Positions 35,488 to 45,136 of a DNA stretch of 64,000 nt are shown here, in pieces (position 1 is the first letter of the stretch; each line of letters starts with the position of its first letter). The DNA is taken from positions 1 through 64,000 of the forward strand of contig JBKPDO010000038.1 in NCBI GenBank assembly GCA_046727955.1. The letters run 5' to 3'. Under the pieces are notes generated by a model, which saw only the letters and a list, made by a program, of their open reading frames with translations, was not told the origin of the DNA and made no database searches. This DNA is from DASVXQ01 sp046727955. Its GTDB lineage: Bacteria; Actinomycetota; CALGFH01. Made by a program: the position numbers and the translations under genes.

Positions 35488-35573
35488 GGTCCAACTGTAA
35501 TCCGCCATCCTCAATCGCGGAACCGGCTCATTGCCTTTGACAGGGGTTTGGGGGAGTTCCTAGGCTGGCTGGC

Positions 35574-36491
35574 ATGACCGAGACGTCCCGCTCCAAGAGC
35601 TTGCCCGAGCTACGGCGCCACCGCCTCCACGGGCGCGAGATGGCGGTGCGGGTCGCCGGTGCGGGACCCGTAGTGGTGCTGCTTCACGGCATCATGGGCA
35701 ACTCCGCCAACTGGGCCGGGGTGCTGCCGGCCCTGGCCGAGCAGGCGACAGTGGTCGCGCCCGACCTGCCCGGCCACGGCGCCTCCGCCCCGCTGCGGGG
35801 CGACTACTCCGTCCCCGCCTACGCCAACGCCGTCCGCGACCTGCTGGTCACGCTCGGCCACGATCGCGCCACCCTGGTCGGCCACTCGCTCGGCGGCGGT
35901 GTCGCCATGCAGTTCGCCTACCAGTTCCCGCAGCGCTGCGAACGGCTGGTCCTAGTCGACAGCGGCGGCCTGGGCAACCACGCGCCACTGGTGATGCGGG
36001 CGCTGGCGCTGCCGGGCGTCCACCACCTGCTCCCGCTCGCGTGCAACCGCGTCGCCTTCAGCGCGTCCAACCGGCTGGCCAGCTGGTGGCAGCGGCGCAA
36101 TGGCGAGCCGTGGCCGCCGAGCCGGCTCGAGGATGCCTGGGCGGGCTACCGCACGCTGTGCCAGAGCGACGGTCGCCGGGTCGTCGCCGATACCATCCGC
36201 ACGCTCATCGGGCCGTTCGGGCAGCGAGTGAGCGCGCTCGACCGGCTCTACCTGGCCGGCGGGCTCCCGGTGCTGATCGTGTGGGGTGCGCGGGACCCGG
36301 TCTTCCCGCTCGAGCACGGGCTGGCCGCCCACCGCGCCCTTCCCGGCAGCCGCCTCGAGGTCTTCGAGAACGTCGGTCACCGTCCCCAGTTGGAGGCCCC
36401 GGACCGCCTCGCGCAGGTGCTGCACGACTTCCTGCGCTCCACCGAGCCCGCCGCCTTCACCGAGCAGCGCTGGCGCGAGCTGTTCAGGTGA
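35574..36491 (+). CDS. Alpha/beta-fold hydrolase
   Basis: A 305-residue soluble hydrolase. Features in order: oxyanion segment VVLLHGIMGNSANW, DLPGHGASAP, nucleophile elbow LVGHSLGGGVAMQ (Ser about 107), acid in VIVWGARDPVFPLEH, and His in FENVGHRPQLEAP. The lid between residues 145 and 215 is of ordinary size. The substrate cannot be inferred. It is a stand-alone gene with 123 bp before tex on the same strand. Confidence 0.92.
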   Translation: MTETSRSKSLPELRRHRLHGREMAVRVAGAGPVVVLLHGIMGNSANWAGVLPALAEQATVVAPDLPGHGASAPLRGDYSVPAYANAVRDLLVTLGHDRATLVGHSLGGGVAMQFAYQFPQRCERLVLVDSGGLGNHAPLVMRALALPGVHHLLPLACNRVAFSASNRLASWWQRRNGEPWPPSRLEDAWAGYRTLCQSDGRRVVADTIRTLIGPFGQRVSALDRLYLAGGLPVLIVWGARDPVFPLEHGLAAHRALPGSRLEVFENVGHRPQLEAPDRLAQVLHDFLRSTEPAAFTEQRWRELFR

Positions 36492-36614
36492 GCCGATAGT
36501 CTGGCTGGGAGCGCGTCGAGGCGGGACTCGCGAGGTAGCGCGGGTCCGCGGCATGCCAGGCGCGAAGCGGCCGCACAGTGCATCCCAACCTCAACGGGAA
36601 GGCGGAGCAAGATC

Positions 36615-38942
36615 GTGACGACGACCATCCATCAGCAGATCGCCGAGGAGCTCGGCGTGCGCGAGCGGCAGGTCACCGCGGCCGTCGAGCTGCTCGACGG
36701 TGGCGCCACCGTGCCGTTCATCGCCCGCTACCGCAAGGAAGCGACCGGGACGCTCGACGACGAGCAGTTGCGCACGCTCGAGGACCGCCTGCGCTACCTG
36801 CGCGAGCTGGAGGAGCGCCGCACGTCGGTGCTGGAGTCGATCCGCGCCCAGGGCAAGCTCGACGACGCGTTCGAGGCGCAGATCATGGCGGCCGATTCGA
36901 AGGCGCGGCTCGAGGACATCTACCTGCCCTACAAGCCCAAGCGTCGCACCAAGGCGCAGATCGCCATCCAGGCGGGTCTGGAGCCGCTGGCCGATCAGCT
37001 CCTGGCCGATCCGACCGGCGATCCGCGGGCGACCGCGGCCCCCTTCGTCGACGCCGACAAGGGCGTGGCCGACGCCGACGCCGCGCTGGACGGCGCACGC
37101 GCGATCCTGGTCGAGCGCTTCGCCGAGGACGCCGACCTGATCGGCGCGCTGCGCGAGCGGATGTGGTCGAGTGGCCGGCTGCTGTCGCGCGTCCGCGACG
37201 GCCGGCAGGAGGCCGGCGCCAAGTTCGCCGACTATTTCGACTTCGCGGAGCCCCTCACCAAGCTGCCGTCGCACCGGGTCCTGGCGCTGTTCCGCGGCGA
37301 GAGCGAGGAGGTCCTCGACCTCATGCTCTCGCCGGAGGATGCGCCGCCGCGGCGGGCGGCGCCTGGGTCCGCCGCGCCACCGGGAGCGCCGGCGCCAACG
37401 ACCTCTCAGGCCGGGCTGAGCGGCTACGAGCTGCGCGTCGCCCAGCGCTTCGGCATCGCGGACCGTGGCCGCGCGGCCGACCGCTGGCTGATGGACACGG
37501 TCCGCTGGGCCTGGCGCACGCGCATCCTCGTCCACCTCAGCATCGACCTGCGCACGCGCCTGTGGCAGGCGGCGGAGGACGAGGCGGTGCGCGTGTTCGC
37601 CGCCAACCTGCGGGACCTGCTGCTCGCCGCCCCGGCCGGGGCGCGCCCGACCATGGGCCTTGACCCCGGCTTCCGCACCGGGGTCAAGGTCGCGGTGGTC
37701 GACGCGACTGGCAAGGTGGTGGCGGCCGAGACGATCTATCCGCACCAGCCGCAGCGGCGCTGGGACGAGGCGATCGCCGTCCTGGCGCGGCTGGTGCGAG
37801 CGCACCGCGTCGAGCTGGTCGCGATCGGCAACGGCACTGCCTCGCGCGAGACCGACAAGCTCGCGGGCGACCTGATCAAGCTGCACCCGCGGCTCGACCT
37901 CACCAAGGTCGTGGTGTCGGAGGCCGGCGCCTCGGTGTACTCCGCCTCGGCCTACGCCTCCCAGGAGCTGCCTGGGCTGGACGTGTCGCTGCGCGGCGCG
38001 GTCTCCGTCGCCCGGCGGCTGCAGGACCCGCTCGCGGAGCTGGTCAAGATCGACCCCAAGTCGATCGGCGTCGGCCAATACCAGCACGACGTCTCGGAGA
38101 GCAAGCTGTCGCGCTCGCTCTCGGCGGTAGTGGAGGACTGCGTGAACGCGGTCGGCGTCGACGTCAACACCGCCTCGGCGCCGCTGCTGGGGCGCGTGTC
38201 GGGCATCGGCACGGTGCTGGCGGAGAACATCGTGGGACAGCGCGACGCCAACGGCCCCTTCCGTTCGCGCTGGGCACTCGAGGACGTCCCCAGGCTCGGC
38301 CCGAAGGCGTTCGAGCAGTGCGCCGGCTTCCTGCGCATCCGCGGCGGCGACGATCCGCTCGACGCCTCGAGCGTGCACCCCGAGGCCTATCCAGTGGTGC
38401 GCCGCATCCTCGAGGCGACCACCGGCGACATCGCGACGCTGATCGGCAACAGCAGGGTGCTGCGCTCGCTCGAGCCGAAGCGGTTCGTGGACGGGACCTT
38501 CGGCCTGCCGACCGTGACCGACATCCTCAAGGAGCTGGAGAAGCCGGGGCGTGACCCGCGCCCGGCCTTCAGGACCGCGACCTTCACAGAGGGCGTGGAC
38601 ACGCTGGAGGACCTCGAGCCCGGCATGCTGCTTGAGGGCGTCGTCACCAACGTCGCCGCCTTCGGTGCGTTCGTGGACGTTGGCGTGCACCAGGACGGCC
38701 TCGTCCACGTCTCGGCGATGTCGCGGACCTTCGTGAAGGACCCGCGCGAGGTGGTCAAGCCGGGCGACGTGGTGCGCGTGAAGGTGCTCAGCGTCGACGT
38801 CCCCCGCAGGCGCATCTCGCTCACCCTGCGGCTCGACGACACCCCCGAGGCTCGCGCCGCCCCCCGCGCCACCCAGCGCCGCCGCCCGCCCCCTGACACC
38901 GCCCTCGGCGAGGCCCTCCGCCGCGCCGGCCTCCGACCCTGA
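36615..38942 (+). CDS. tex: Tex family RNA-binding transcription accessory protein
   Basis: A 775-residue protein with the full Tex order: N-terminal helical region (ELGVRERQVTAAVELLDGGA, FIARYRKEATG), a YqgF-like domain (GLDPGFRTGVKVAVVD), HhH region (ASAPLLGRVSGIGTVLAENI, VPRLGPKAFEQCAGFLRI) and a C-terminal S1 domain (GMLLEGVVTNVAAFGAFVDV, DGLVHVSAMS). Tex binds nucleic acid and influences transcription and stress response. The GTG start has GGAAGGCGGAG upstream. A Pro/Ala-rich insert near residues 240-265 is unusual. The last bases are part of an imperfect direct repeat. Confidence 0.96.
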   Translation: MTTTIHQQIAEELGVRERQVTAAVELLDGGATVPFIARYRKEATGTLDDEQLRTLEDRLRYLRELEERRTSVLESIRAQGKLDDAFEAQIMAADSKARLEDIYLPYKPKRRTKAQIAIQAGLEPLADQLLADPTGDPRATAAPFVDADKGVADADAALDGARAILVERFAEDADLIGALRERMWSSGRLLSRVRDGRQEAGAKFADYFDFAEPLTKLPSHRVLALFRGESEEVLDLMLSPEDAPPRRAAPGSAAPPGAPAPTTSQAGLSGYELRVAQRFGIADRGRAADRWLMDTVRWAWRTRILVHLSIDLRTRLWQAAEDEAVRVFAANLRDLLLAAPAGARPTMGLDPGFRTGVKVAVVDATGKVVAAETIYPHQPQRRWDEAIAVLARLVRAHRVELVAIGNGTASRETDKLAGDLIKLHPRLDLTKVVVSEAGASVYSASAYASQELPGLDVSLRGAVSVARRLQDPLAELVKIDPKSIGVGQYQHDVSESKLSRSLSAVVEDCVNAVGVDVNTASAPLLGRVSGIGTVLAENIVGQRDANGPFRSRWALEDVPRLGPKAFEQCAGFLRIRGGDDPLDASSVHPEAYPVVRRILEATTGDIATLIGNSRVLRSLEPKRFVDGTFGLPTVTDILKELEKPGRDPRPAFRTATFTEGVDTLEDLEPGMLLEGVVTNVAAFGAFVDVGVHQDGLVHVSAMSRTFVKDPREVVKPGDVVRVKVLSVDVPRRRISLTLRLDDTPEARAAPRATQRRRPPPDTALGEALRRAGLRP

Positions 38943-39068
38943 GCCCCGCCTCGGCCCTTTGCCCGCCGGCCGGCCCTGAGCTCCGCCCCGGGCTCCGACC
39001 CTGACCCTCCCCCGGCCCCCGGCCTCCGACCCCTGGCCTCCGACCCTGAGCTCCGCCCCGGCGGCTGG
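38931..39068. repeat. Imperfect direct repeat flanking the tex 3' end
   Basis: The end of tex and the next bases (38931-38956, CTCCGACCCTGAGC-type) recur at about 39043-39068 with two differences, with further CTCCGACC copies between them. It appears to be local duplication of the tex tail. The gap of about 200 bp to the permease start otherwise holds only its ribosome-binding site. Confidence 0.55.
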
Positions 39069-39142
39069 GGGTATTTCCAGGGGGATCCCCGATGGCGGTG
39101 GGATCGGGCTTGGGGGAGCCTGCGCGCGAGGAGGTGGGCGCG

Positions 39143-41719
39143 GTGCTGGCTGCGACGTTGAAGGGGCTGCTCGCACGCCGGGCGCGGCTGGCACTCACCG
39201 CCGCCGCGGTGATGATCGGCGTGGCGCTGGTGGCCGGCACGCTGATGCTCACCGACGCCGTCAGCCGCTCGGTGCGCCAGCTCACCGCACGCGCGCAAGC
39301 CGGCGTGGACGTGGTCGTGCGCAACGCCGACAACGCCGGCGGCGGCCCGCCGCGGGCCATCGGGCCCGATCTGGTCGCCGCCATCAGGGCGGTGCCCGGA
39401 GCGCGGGCGGTGGCGGGGGTGGTGGTCGGCGAGAAGGCGACGATCATCGGCCGCGATGGCTGGCCGATCCGCCATCGGCGCGCGTCGAACCTGGTGACGA
39501 GCTGGCCAGCCGACCCGGCGCTGGCCGCCGGCTATACGCTGCGGCAGGGCCGCCCTCCGGAGCGTGACGGTGAGGCCCTGCTCGACCAGGCCACTGCCGG
39601 CGCGGCCGGCTGGCGGCTCGACGACACCCTTGGGATCCTCGGCGCGGACGGCGCCCAGCACCGCTTCCGCGTCGTGGGGATCACCGGCTTCGCCGGCGCC
39701 CAGAGCCCGGCCTCCGAGCTCGACACCTTCGACACCCCGACCGTGGCGGTGCTGCAGACGAGCGCGGCGCAGCGCCTGCTGGGCCGCGGCGACACCGTGG
39801 ACGAGGTCCGGGTGCGCGCCGCGCCCGGGGTGAGCCCGGACGCGCTGCGCGACCGGATCGCCCACCTGCTGCCCACCGGGCGCCTGGAGGCCGTCACCGC
39901 CGCCAGCCTTGCCGCCAGGCAGGCCGACGAGGTCCAGAGCTACGTCGACGGGCTCCGCGCGGCTCTGCTGGCCTTCGCGGCCGCCGCCCTGCTGGTCGGC
40001 TCGTCCATCATCTGGAACACCTTCTCGGTGCTGGTCGCCGGGCGCACGCGCGAGGTCGCGCTGCTGCGGCTGCTCGGCGCGACCCGCCGGCAGGTGCTCG
40101 GCTCGGTGCTGCTGGAGGCGACCATCCTCGGGCTGGCCGCCGCGACCGCCGGGGTCGCCGTCGGGGTCGGCGCAGCGCTGGGCCTGGAGGTGCTGCTGCG
40201 CGGGCTAGGGAACACGCTGCCACCCGCCGGACTGGTGCTCGCGCCGCGAACAGTGCTTGCCGGGCTTGCGGTCGGTGCGCTGGTCACCGCGGCGGCGGCG
40301 CTGGCCCCGGCCCGGCGGGCCAGCCGGGTGGCGCCGCTCGAGGCGATCCGCCAGGCCACCCCTTCGGCGCCGCTGCCGGCCGGACGTGCCCGGACCGCGG
40401 TTGGGGTGGGCCTTGCGGCGGTCGGCGGGGCCGGCATCGTGGCCTCGCTGGTGGTGCCGAACAGGACGACGGCCCTGAGCGGCCTCGGCACCTTCGCTGC
40501 CCTGCCCGGCGCCATGGCCCTCGGGCCGGTGCTCGCCCCGGCCCTGGCCCGGGTGGTCGGCGCGCCGCTGGCGCGCGTGGCCGGGGTCGCGGCTCGACTC
40601 GCCCGCCACAACGTCCTCGGCAACCCGCGACGGTCGGCGGCGACGGTCGGCGTGCTCACGGTCGGGCTGGTCCTGGCGGCCGGCACCAGCGTGCTCGCCA
40701 CCTCGGCGTCCCGGTCGGTCCGGGCCGGCATCCAGGCCGGCAGCCACGCCGACCTGTACCTCCAGGGCGCCCTCCCCCTGGCCGCGGTGGCCCGGCTGAA
40801 GGCGCTCCCCGAGGTAGATGCCGCCCTGGCCGTCAAGACCGCCCACGTCCGCATCAGCGGCGGCCGGGTCGGCGTCGACGGGATCGACCCGGCTCCCGCG
40901 GCCCGCATCCTCGACCTCGGCCTGCGCGCCGGCAGCCTCCAAGCGCTGGACCGGCCCGGCGACGGCGTGCTGATCTCGGCCCGGCTGGCCAACGAGAACG
41001 GCTGGCGGATCGGCAGCCTGATCCCGGTCGGGTTCTCCGAGGCCGGCGTGACCCGCCGGCTGCCGGTCGCCGGGATCTTCGCCCGCGACTCCCTGTTCGG
41101 CAACGACCTCGTGCTGCCCATCGACCTGGTGGACCGCTACTTCCCGCTCGGCCGTGGTCAGGCCGACCTCACGCTGCTGCGCGCCGCCGCGGGCATGACC
41201 CGGGGCGCGCTGACGGCCGCGGTCCAGCGCGTGCTCGTCCCGTACCCGGGCGTGACCGTCGCCGACCCGGCCGCCTACCAGCGCGAGCGGGCCAGCGATC
41301 TGGGCGACCTCGGCGGGGCGCTCGGGCTGCTCACCGCGCTGGTCCTGCTCGCGGCTGGTATCGCCACGCTGGGGATCGCCAACACTGTGGCCCTGGCGGT
41401 GGTGGAGCGCACCCGGGAGCTGGGGCTGCTGCGCGCGGTGGGCATGACCGCACGGCAGCTCGCCGCCATGATCCGCTGGGAGTCGGTGATCGTCGCGGTC
41501 TCCGGCGCGGTGCTGGGCATCACCCTCGGGATCGGGCTCGGGGCGGCCATCGCCCACGCCATGACGGTCGAACAGGCCGGCACCGCCACGATTGCCCTAC
41601 CAGCGGGGCAGCTGCTGGTCGACTTCGCTCTCGCCGGCTCGGCCGGGCTGCTCGCCGCCGCCGTCCCCGCCCGCCGCGCCGCCCGCCTCGACCTGCTCAC
41701 CGCCATCGGCACGGAGTGA
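39143..41719 (+). CDS. ABC transporter permease, duplicated FtsX/MacB type
   Basis: An 858-residue permease from GTG 39143, preceded by GAGGAGGTGG. It has two FtsX repeats: TM1 (ALTAAAVMIGVALVAGTLML), a large extracytoplasmic domain, a three-helix block with LVAGRTREVALLRLLGATRR, then a second half ending in VVERTRELGLLRAVGMTARQ and a final helix pair. It is a paralogue of the left-edge permease (shared N-terminus and a VTSWPADPAL segment). No ATP-binding gene lies next to it, so it either borrows the ATPase at 1084-1881 or has been separated from its partner. Confidence 0.92.
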   Translation: MLAATLKGLLARRARLALTAAAVMIGVALVAGTLMLTDAVSRSVRQLTARAQAGVDVVVRNADNAGGGPPRAIGPDLVAAIRAVPGARAVAGVVVGEKATIIGRDGWPIRHRRASNLVTSWPADPALAAGYTLRQGRPPERDGEALLDQATAGAAGWRLDDTLGILGADGAQHRFRVVGITGFAGAQSPASELDTFDTPTVAVLQTSAAQRLLGRGDTVDEVRVRAAPGVSPDALRDRIAHLLPTGRLEAVTAASLAARQADEVQSYVDGLRAALLAFAAAALLVGSSIIWNTFSVLVAGRTREVALLRLLGATRRQVLGSVLLEATILGLAAATAGVAVGVGAALGLEVLLRGLGNTLPPAGLVLAPRTVLAGLAVGALVTAAAALAPARRASRVAPLEAIRQATPSAPLPAGRARTAVGVGLAAVGGAGIVASLVVPNRTTALSGLGTFAALPGAMALGPVLAPALARVVGAPLARVAGVAARLARHNVLGNPRRSAATVGVLTVGLVLAAGTSVLATSASRSVRAGIQAGSHADLYLQGALPLAAVARLKALPEVDAALAVKTAHVRISGGRVGVDGIDPAPAARILDLGLRAGSLQALDRPGDGVLISARLANENGWRIGSLIPVGFSEAGVTRRLPVAGIFARDSLFGNDLVLPIDLVDRYFPLGRGQADLTLLRAAAGMTRGALTAAVQRVLVPYPGVTVADPAAYQRERASDLGDLGGALGLLTALVLLAAGIATLGIANTVALAVVERTRELGLLRAVGMTARQLAAMIRWESVIVAVSGAVLGITLGIGLGAAIAHAMTVEQAGTATIALPAGQLLVDFALAGSAGLLAAAVPARRAARLDLLTAIGTE

Positions 41720-41737
41720 CGCCCAAAGGAACCCGCG

Positions 41738-42741
41738 TTACAGGCCGGCCTCGGCGAGGAGGAGGTCGACCAGGACCTCGGGGTCGGCGAGGTCGTGGGG
41801 CAGCCCTCGCGATACGAACCAGCTGCAGACCGCGCGCACGTCCCGCTGCAGGAACGTGCGGCCCTGCGGGTTGGCCACGACGTCGACCAGCTGCGGCAGG
41901 TCGATCAGGACCAGCTCCCCGCCATCGACCAGCAGGTTGTACGCCGACAGGTCGCCGTGGGCGTAGCCGCGGCGAGCCAGCGTCACCATGGCGTCGAAGA
42001 GCTGCCGCCACAGGTCTTCCAGCTCGCGCGGATCCGGGTGGAGCTGCACCAACCGCGGCGCGGCCGTGCCCGCGGCGTCCCCGACGAACTCCAGCAACAA
42101 CTCCGTGCCGATCCGCTGGACGGGGTACGGCACGGGAGCCCCGGCCGCCCACAGTTCGCGCAGCGCGGCAAACTCCGCCACCGCCCACTGCTGCGCGATG
42201 AGGTTGCGGCCGAACTGGCTGCGGCGCTGCATCGCCCGCATCTCGCGGGACGCCCTGACGCGCCGTCCTTCCAGATAGCCCGCGTCCCGATGGAACAGGC
42301 GGTGGTCGCCGCCGCGGTAGCGTTTGGCCGCCATCAGGCAGGCCCGGCCGGCGCCGGGCAGGGCGCGCTCGACCAGGTACACGTCGGCTTCCTTGCCGGT
42401 CTTGAGGACGCCGAGGTCGGAGTCGACCGCGGCAAGCTCGGTGACACCCAGCTCGGGTACGGCTGCGGCCCGCGCTCGTCTGCCCCGTCCCAGCTGGACC
42501 AACGGTGACCTTCGGGGGGACCGTCATCGCATGCGGCAGCCTCGCGCTTCTGGGCAAGGCGGGCGCGCGCCTCCTCGGTCAGCCGGCCCCTGGTGCGGGA
42601 TTGCGGTTGGTCGTCGCGGTTGCGGCGCACCCGCTCGGCCGCGGGCGCGTCGGCCTGGTCGTACAGCTCGTAGAGGGAATCGACGTCGCCGACGTCGCCG
42701 ATGTCGCCGGTAAGCAGTCGTTCGATGTCGCGCTCGCGCAC
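41738..42741 (-). pseudogene. RIO-type serine/threonine kinase, split by a single-base frameshift
   Basis: The 5' part from GTG 42741 (AAGGAG upstream) reads RERDIERLLTGDIGDVG to RWSSWDGADERGPQPYPSWV, then leaves frame at about 42444. One additional G (GTGGTC instead of GTGTC) would give WVVTELAAVDSDLGVLKTG, and the second frame runs to 41738. There the RIO kinase core is intact: KTGKEADVYLV, catalytic GYAHGDLSAYNLLVDGG and LIDLPQLVD. Apart from the indel all motifs are present, so this may be a sequencing error. It is convergent with the permease gene. Confidence 0.85.
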
Positions 42742-43057
42742 GTGTGGCTCCTTGTGAGGGATCGCATCCCCCACCGCCGCGCGAGCGCGTCGCCCGCGTC
42801 AGCGACCGGGGAGATGCACGGGAGGGCGCCGGCAAGCACCATCCCTGACGGCGGACACTGCCACGACGCACCTCCTTTGCTCCCCGGCTCACGTATGCCG
42901 GTCGACGACAACGTCGGGAGCACTCTGCCGGGCCGGTGCGAGCGGCGCAAGCGATTTTCCACAGCGTGCCTACGGCTCCAGGACGCGCACGTCCACGCCC
43001 GACCCTGCTGTCGAGACCGCGTGGCCGTCGTCTCCACGTCCTCGAGCCGCGCATGGC
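42742..43057. other. Gap without recognisable gene
   Basis: These 316 bp separate the RIO kinase from the ABC-2 permease remnant. The open frames here have no start with a ribosome-binding site and no familiar motif. The left end must hold the kinase promoter. Confidence 0.5.
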
Positions 43058-43315
43058 GGCCTGCAGGCGGCGGCCTTCCCGGTCCTGGCGCCGCTGGTGT
43101 TCGCGTCCTCGGTGTTCGTGCCGGTCAGCTCGATGCCCGGCTGGCTGCAGGCCTTCGCCAAGCACCAGCCGGTCTCGGTGACCGCCTCGGCGGTAAGGGC
43201 GCTGGTCCTGGGAGGGCCCACCGCCTCCTACGTCTGGCAGTCCCTCGCCTGGGCCGCTGGCATCGTCCTGGTCTTCGCTCCCCTGGCCGTCTGGCGCTAC
43301 CGCCGCGCCGTGTGA
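43058..43315 (+). pseudogene. C-terminal remnant of an ABC-2 type (DrrB-like) permease
   Basis: The plus frame reads LQAAAFPVLAPLVFASSVF, then MPGWLQAFAKHQPVSVTASA and LVLGGPTASYVWQSLAWAAG, ending in WRYRRAV at 43315. This is the last third of daunorubicin-resistance-type ABC-2 permeases. The start and the first two thirds are missing, and no ATPase gene remains. It ends eight bases from the convergent HxlR gene. Confidence 0.8.
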
Positions 43316-43322
43316 GCAACCC

Positions 43323-43781
43323 CTACCTCACCCAGCGCCGCTCATAGACGCGGTCGGCGGGTGTCATCGGCTCGCCGCAACTGCTGCACACGGTCGGGGT
43401 GGAGCTGTAGTGCCCGCCATCGCGGTGCAGGATCGACATCTCAAGGTGACGCTGCGGTGGCTTCGTATAGGTCTCTCCCCAGCGGGCGAGCGCGTCGAGC
43501 ACGGGCAGCACGTCCGCCCCGGCGTCGGTGATCAGATACTCCCCGTGCATCCGCTGCTTGCCGCGGTACGGCGAGCGGCGCAGCAGCCCGGCGTCGACCA
43601 TCTGTGACAACCGCCGGCTCAGGACGTTGTCCGCGACGTCGAGCCGGTCGCGGAACTGCTCGAACCGGCGCGCCCCGAACAGCGCCTCCCGCAGGATCAG
43701 CATGACCCACGGGTCGCCCACGACGTCCAGCGAGCGCGCGATCGGGCAGGGATGCTTGGACCAGTCCTGACGTAGTGGCAC
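43323..43781 (-). CDS. HxlR-family winged-helix transcriptional regulator
   Basis: A 152-residue regulator. The HxlR domain begins CPIARSLDVVGDPWVMLILR, with the sensing-type N-terminal Cys, and continues FEQFRDRLDVADNVLSRRLSQ (recognition helix) and the wing RSPYRGKQRMHGEYLITDAG. A C-terminal tail carries a CSSCGEPM pair of Cys, possibly a metal or redox site. GTG start at 43781. It is divergent from the thiolase gene, with a TTTACTT/AAGTTAA inverted repeat in the shared promoter region, so it probably represses itself and the thiolase. Confidence 0.93.
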   Translation of the reverse strand: MPLRQDWSKHPCPIARSLDVVGDPWVMLILREALFGARRFEQFRDRLDVADNVLSRRLSQMVDAGLLRRSPYRGKQRMHGEYLITDAGADVLPVLDALARWGETYTKPPQRHLEMSILHRDGGHYSSTPTVCSSCGEPMTPADRVYERRWVR

Positions 43782-43824
43782 GGGATGCTCCTCACGTCAA
43801 CTTGCCGCGGGCAGGATACCGGCG

Positions 43825-43847
43825 TTTACTTTTCTCAGGCAAGTTAA
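43825..43847. promoter_or_regulatory. Candidate HxlR operator between regulator and thiolase
   Basis: TTTACTT (43825-43831) and AAGTTAA (43841-43847) form an inverted repeat with one mismatch and a 9-bp spacer, in the 122-bp divergent promoter region. HxlR-type proteins bind TACTT...AAGTA sites. A single TTGCCGCG word at 43802 lies on the regulator side. Confidence 0.5.
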
Positions 43848-43903
43848 CTAGGGTGAGGCACGGACCGACACGGACCGACACATCCTGAAGGCGAGGCTTG
43901 GCC

Positions 43904-45097
43904 ATGAGAGACGCAGTAATCGTCGACGCAGTGCGCACACCTATCGGAAGGGGCAAGGCGTCCGGCGCCCTGGCCGGAGTGCATCCGGTGGACCTGCACG
44001 CGCACGCCATCCGCGCTCTCGTCGAACGAGTGGGCATCGACCCGGCGCTGATCGATGACGTCGTCGCCGGGGCTGTCGGGCAGATCGGCGAGCAGAGCAC
44101 CAACACCGCGCGGTGGGCCGCGCTCGCGGCTGGACTTCCCGAGTCGGTGCCCGCCGTGACGGTGGACCGGCAGTGTGGCAGCGGCCAGCAGGCGATCCAC
44201 TTCGCGGCGCAGGGGGTGATCGCCGGCGCGTACGACGTCGTCGTCGCTTCCGGCGTCGAGTCGATGAGCCATATTCCGATCGGCAGCCAGACGGCCGGCC
44301 GCGACTTCCTGGGGCCAGGCGTCGCCGCCCGCTACCCCGAGGGCCTCGTTCCGCAGGGCGTCAGCGCCGAGCTGATCGCCACCCGCTGGGGTCTGACCCG
44401 CACCCAGCTAGACGCGTTCGCCACGACCAGCCACCAGCGCGCCGCGGCGGCGTGGGCCGATGGCCGCTTCGACCGCGAGGTAGCGCCACTGAAGGTCACC
44501 GGTGGCGACGGAACCATGGTCGAGGTAGTGCGTGACGAGTCGGTTCGTCCGGACACCTCCGTGGAGGTCCTCGCCACGCTGAAGCCAGCGTTCTACCACG
44601 AGCACTGGGCGCGGCGGTTCCCCGACATCGGCTGGAACGTCACCGCGGGAAACTCCTCCCCCGTCAACGACGGCGCCGCCGCGGTCCTGATCACCAGCAG
44701 CGACACTGCCAAGCGGCTCGGCCTGACGCCGCGGGCGCGCCTGCACAGCTTCGCCGTTGTCGGCGACGACCCGCTGCTCATGCTGACGGGCATCCTTCCA
44801 GCCACCACCAAGGTCCTGCGACGGGCCGGCCTCGAACTTGCTGACATCGACGCATTCGAGGTGAACGAGGCGTTCGCCAGCGTCGTCCTGGCCTGGCAGG
44901 CGGAGACGGGAGTGGACCTGGCCAAGGTGAACGTCAACGGAGGCGCGACCGCCCTCGGGCATCCCCTTGGCGCCAGCGGAGCGCGGCTGATGACGACGCT
45001 GCTGTCCGTGCTCGAGCAGACCGGCGGCAGGTACGGGCTGCAGACGATGTGTGAGGCAGGCGGCCTGTCCAACGCGACCGTCGTCGAGCGGCTCTAG
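43904..45097 (+). CDS. Acetyl-CoA acetyltransferase (thiolase)
   Basis: A 397-residue thiolase: catalytic Cys in VDRQCGSGQQAIH, the NEAF segment (FEVNEAFASVVLAW), the GHP motif in NVNGGATALGHPLGASGAR, and the second Cys in LQTMCEAGGLSNATVV. It condenses or cleaves acyl-CoA in beta-oxidation or related routes. The ATG at 43904 has GAAGGCGAGG upstream; a TTG two codons earlier is less likely. Divergent from, and probably controlled by, the HxlR regulator. Confidence 0.95.
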   Translation: MRDAVIVDAVRTPIGRGKASGALAGVHPVDLHAHAIRALVERVGIDPALIDDVVAGAVGQIGEQSTNTARWAALAAGLPESVPAVTVDRQCGSGQQAIHFAAQGVIAGAYDVVVASGVESMSHIPIGSQTAGRDFLGPGVAARYPEGLVPQGVSAELIATRWGLTRTQLDAFATTSHQRAAAAWADGRFDREVAPLKVTGGDGTMVEVVRDESVRPDTSVEVLATLKPAFYHEHWARRFPDIGWNVTAGNSSPVNDGAAAVLITSSDTAKRLGLTPRARLHSFAVVGDDPLLMLTGILPATTKVLRRAGLELADIDAFEVNEAFASVVLAWQAETGVDLAKVNVNGGATALGHPLGASGARLMTTLLSVLEQTGGRYGLQTMCEAGGLSNATVVERL

Positions 45098-45101
45098 GGT
45101 A

Positions 45102-45136
45102 TAGAAAGTGTGGTCTGGGTCGTTGCTGGTGTTGAT
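45102..45136. repeat. 35-bp repeat, copy 1 (probable IS end)
   Basis: This segment begins TAGAAAGTGTGGTC and ends GTTGCTGGTGTTGAT. It recurs at 45929-45963 with two differences and in the same orientation. Read on the minus strand it encodes INTSNDPDHTF just before a stop in the second copy. It starts five bases after the thiolase stop. The pattern suggests the end of an insertion sequence left after deletion. Confidence 0.6.

Noticed and set aside
36591..39194. An 867-codon minus-strand frame across tex
   Set aside because: It is antisense to the well-conserved tex gene, rich in Arg/Gly/His without any domain pattern, as expected for shadow frames in GC-rich DNA.
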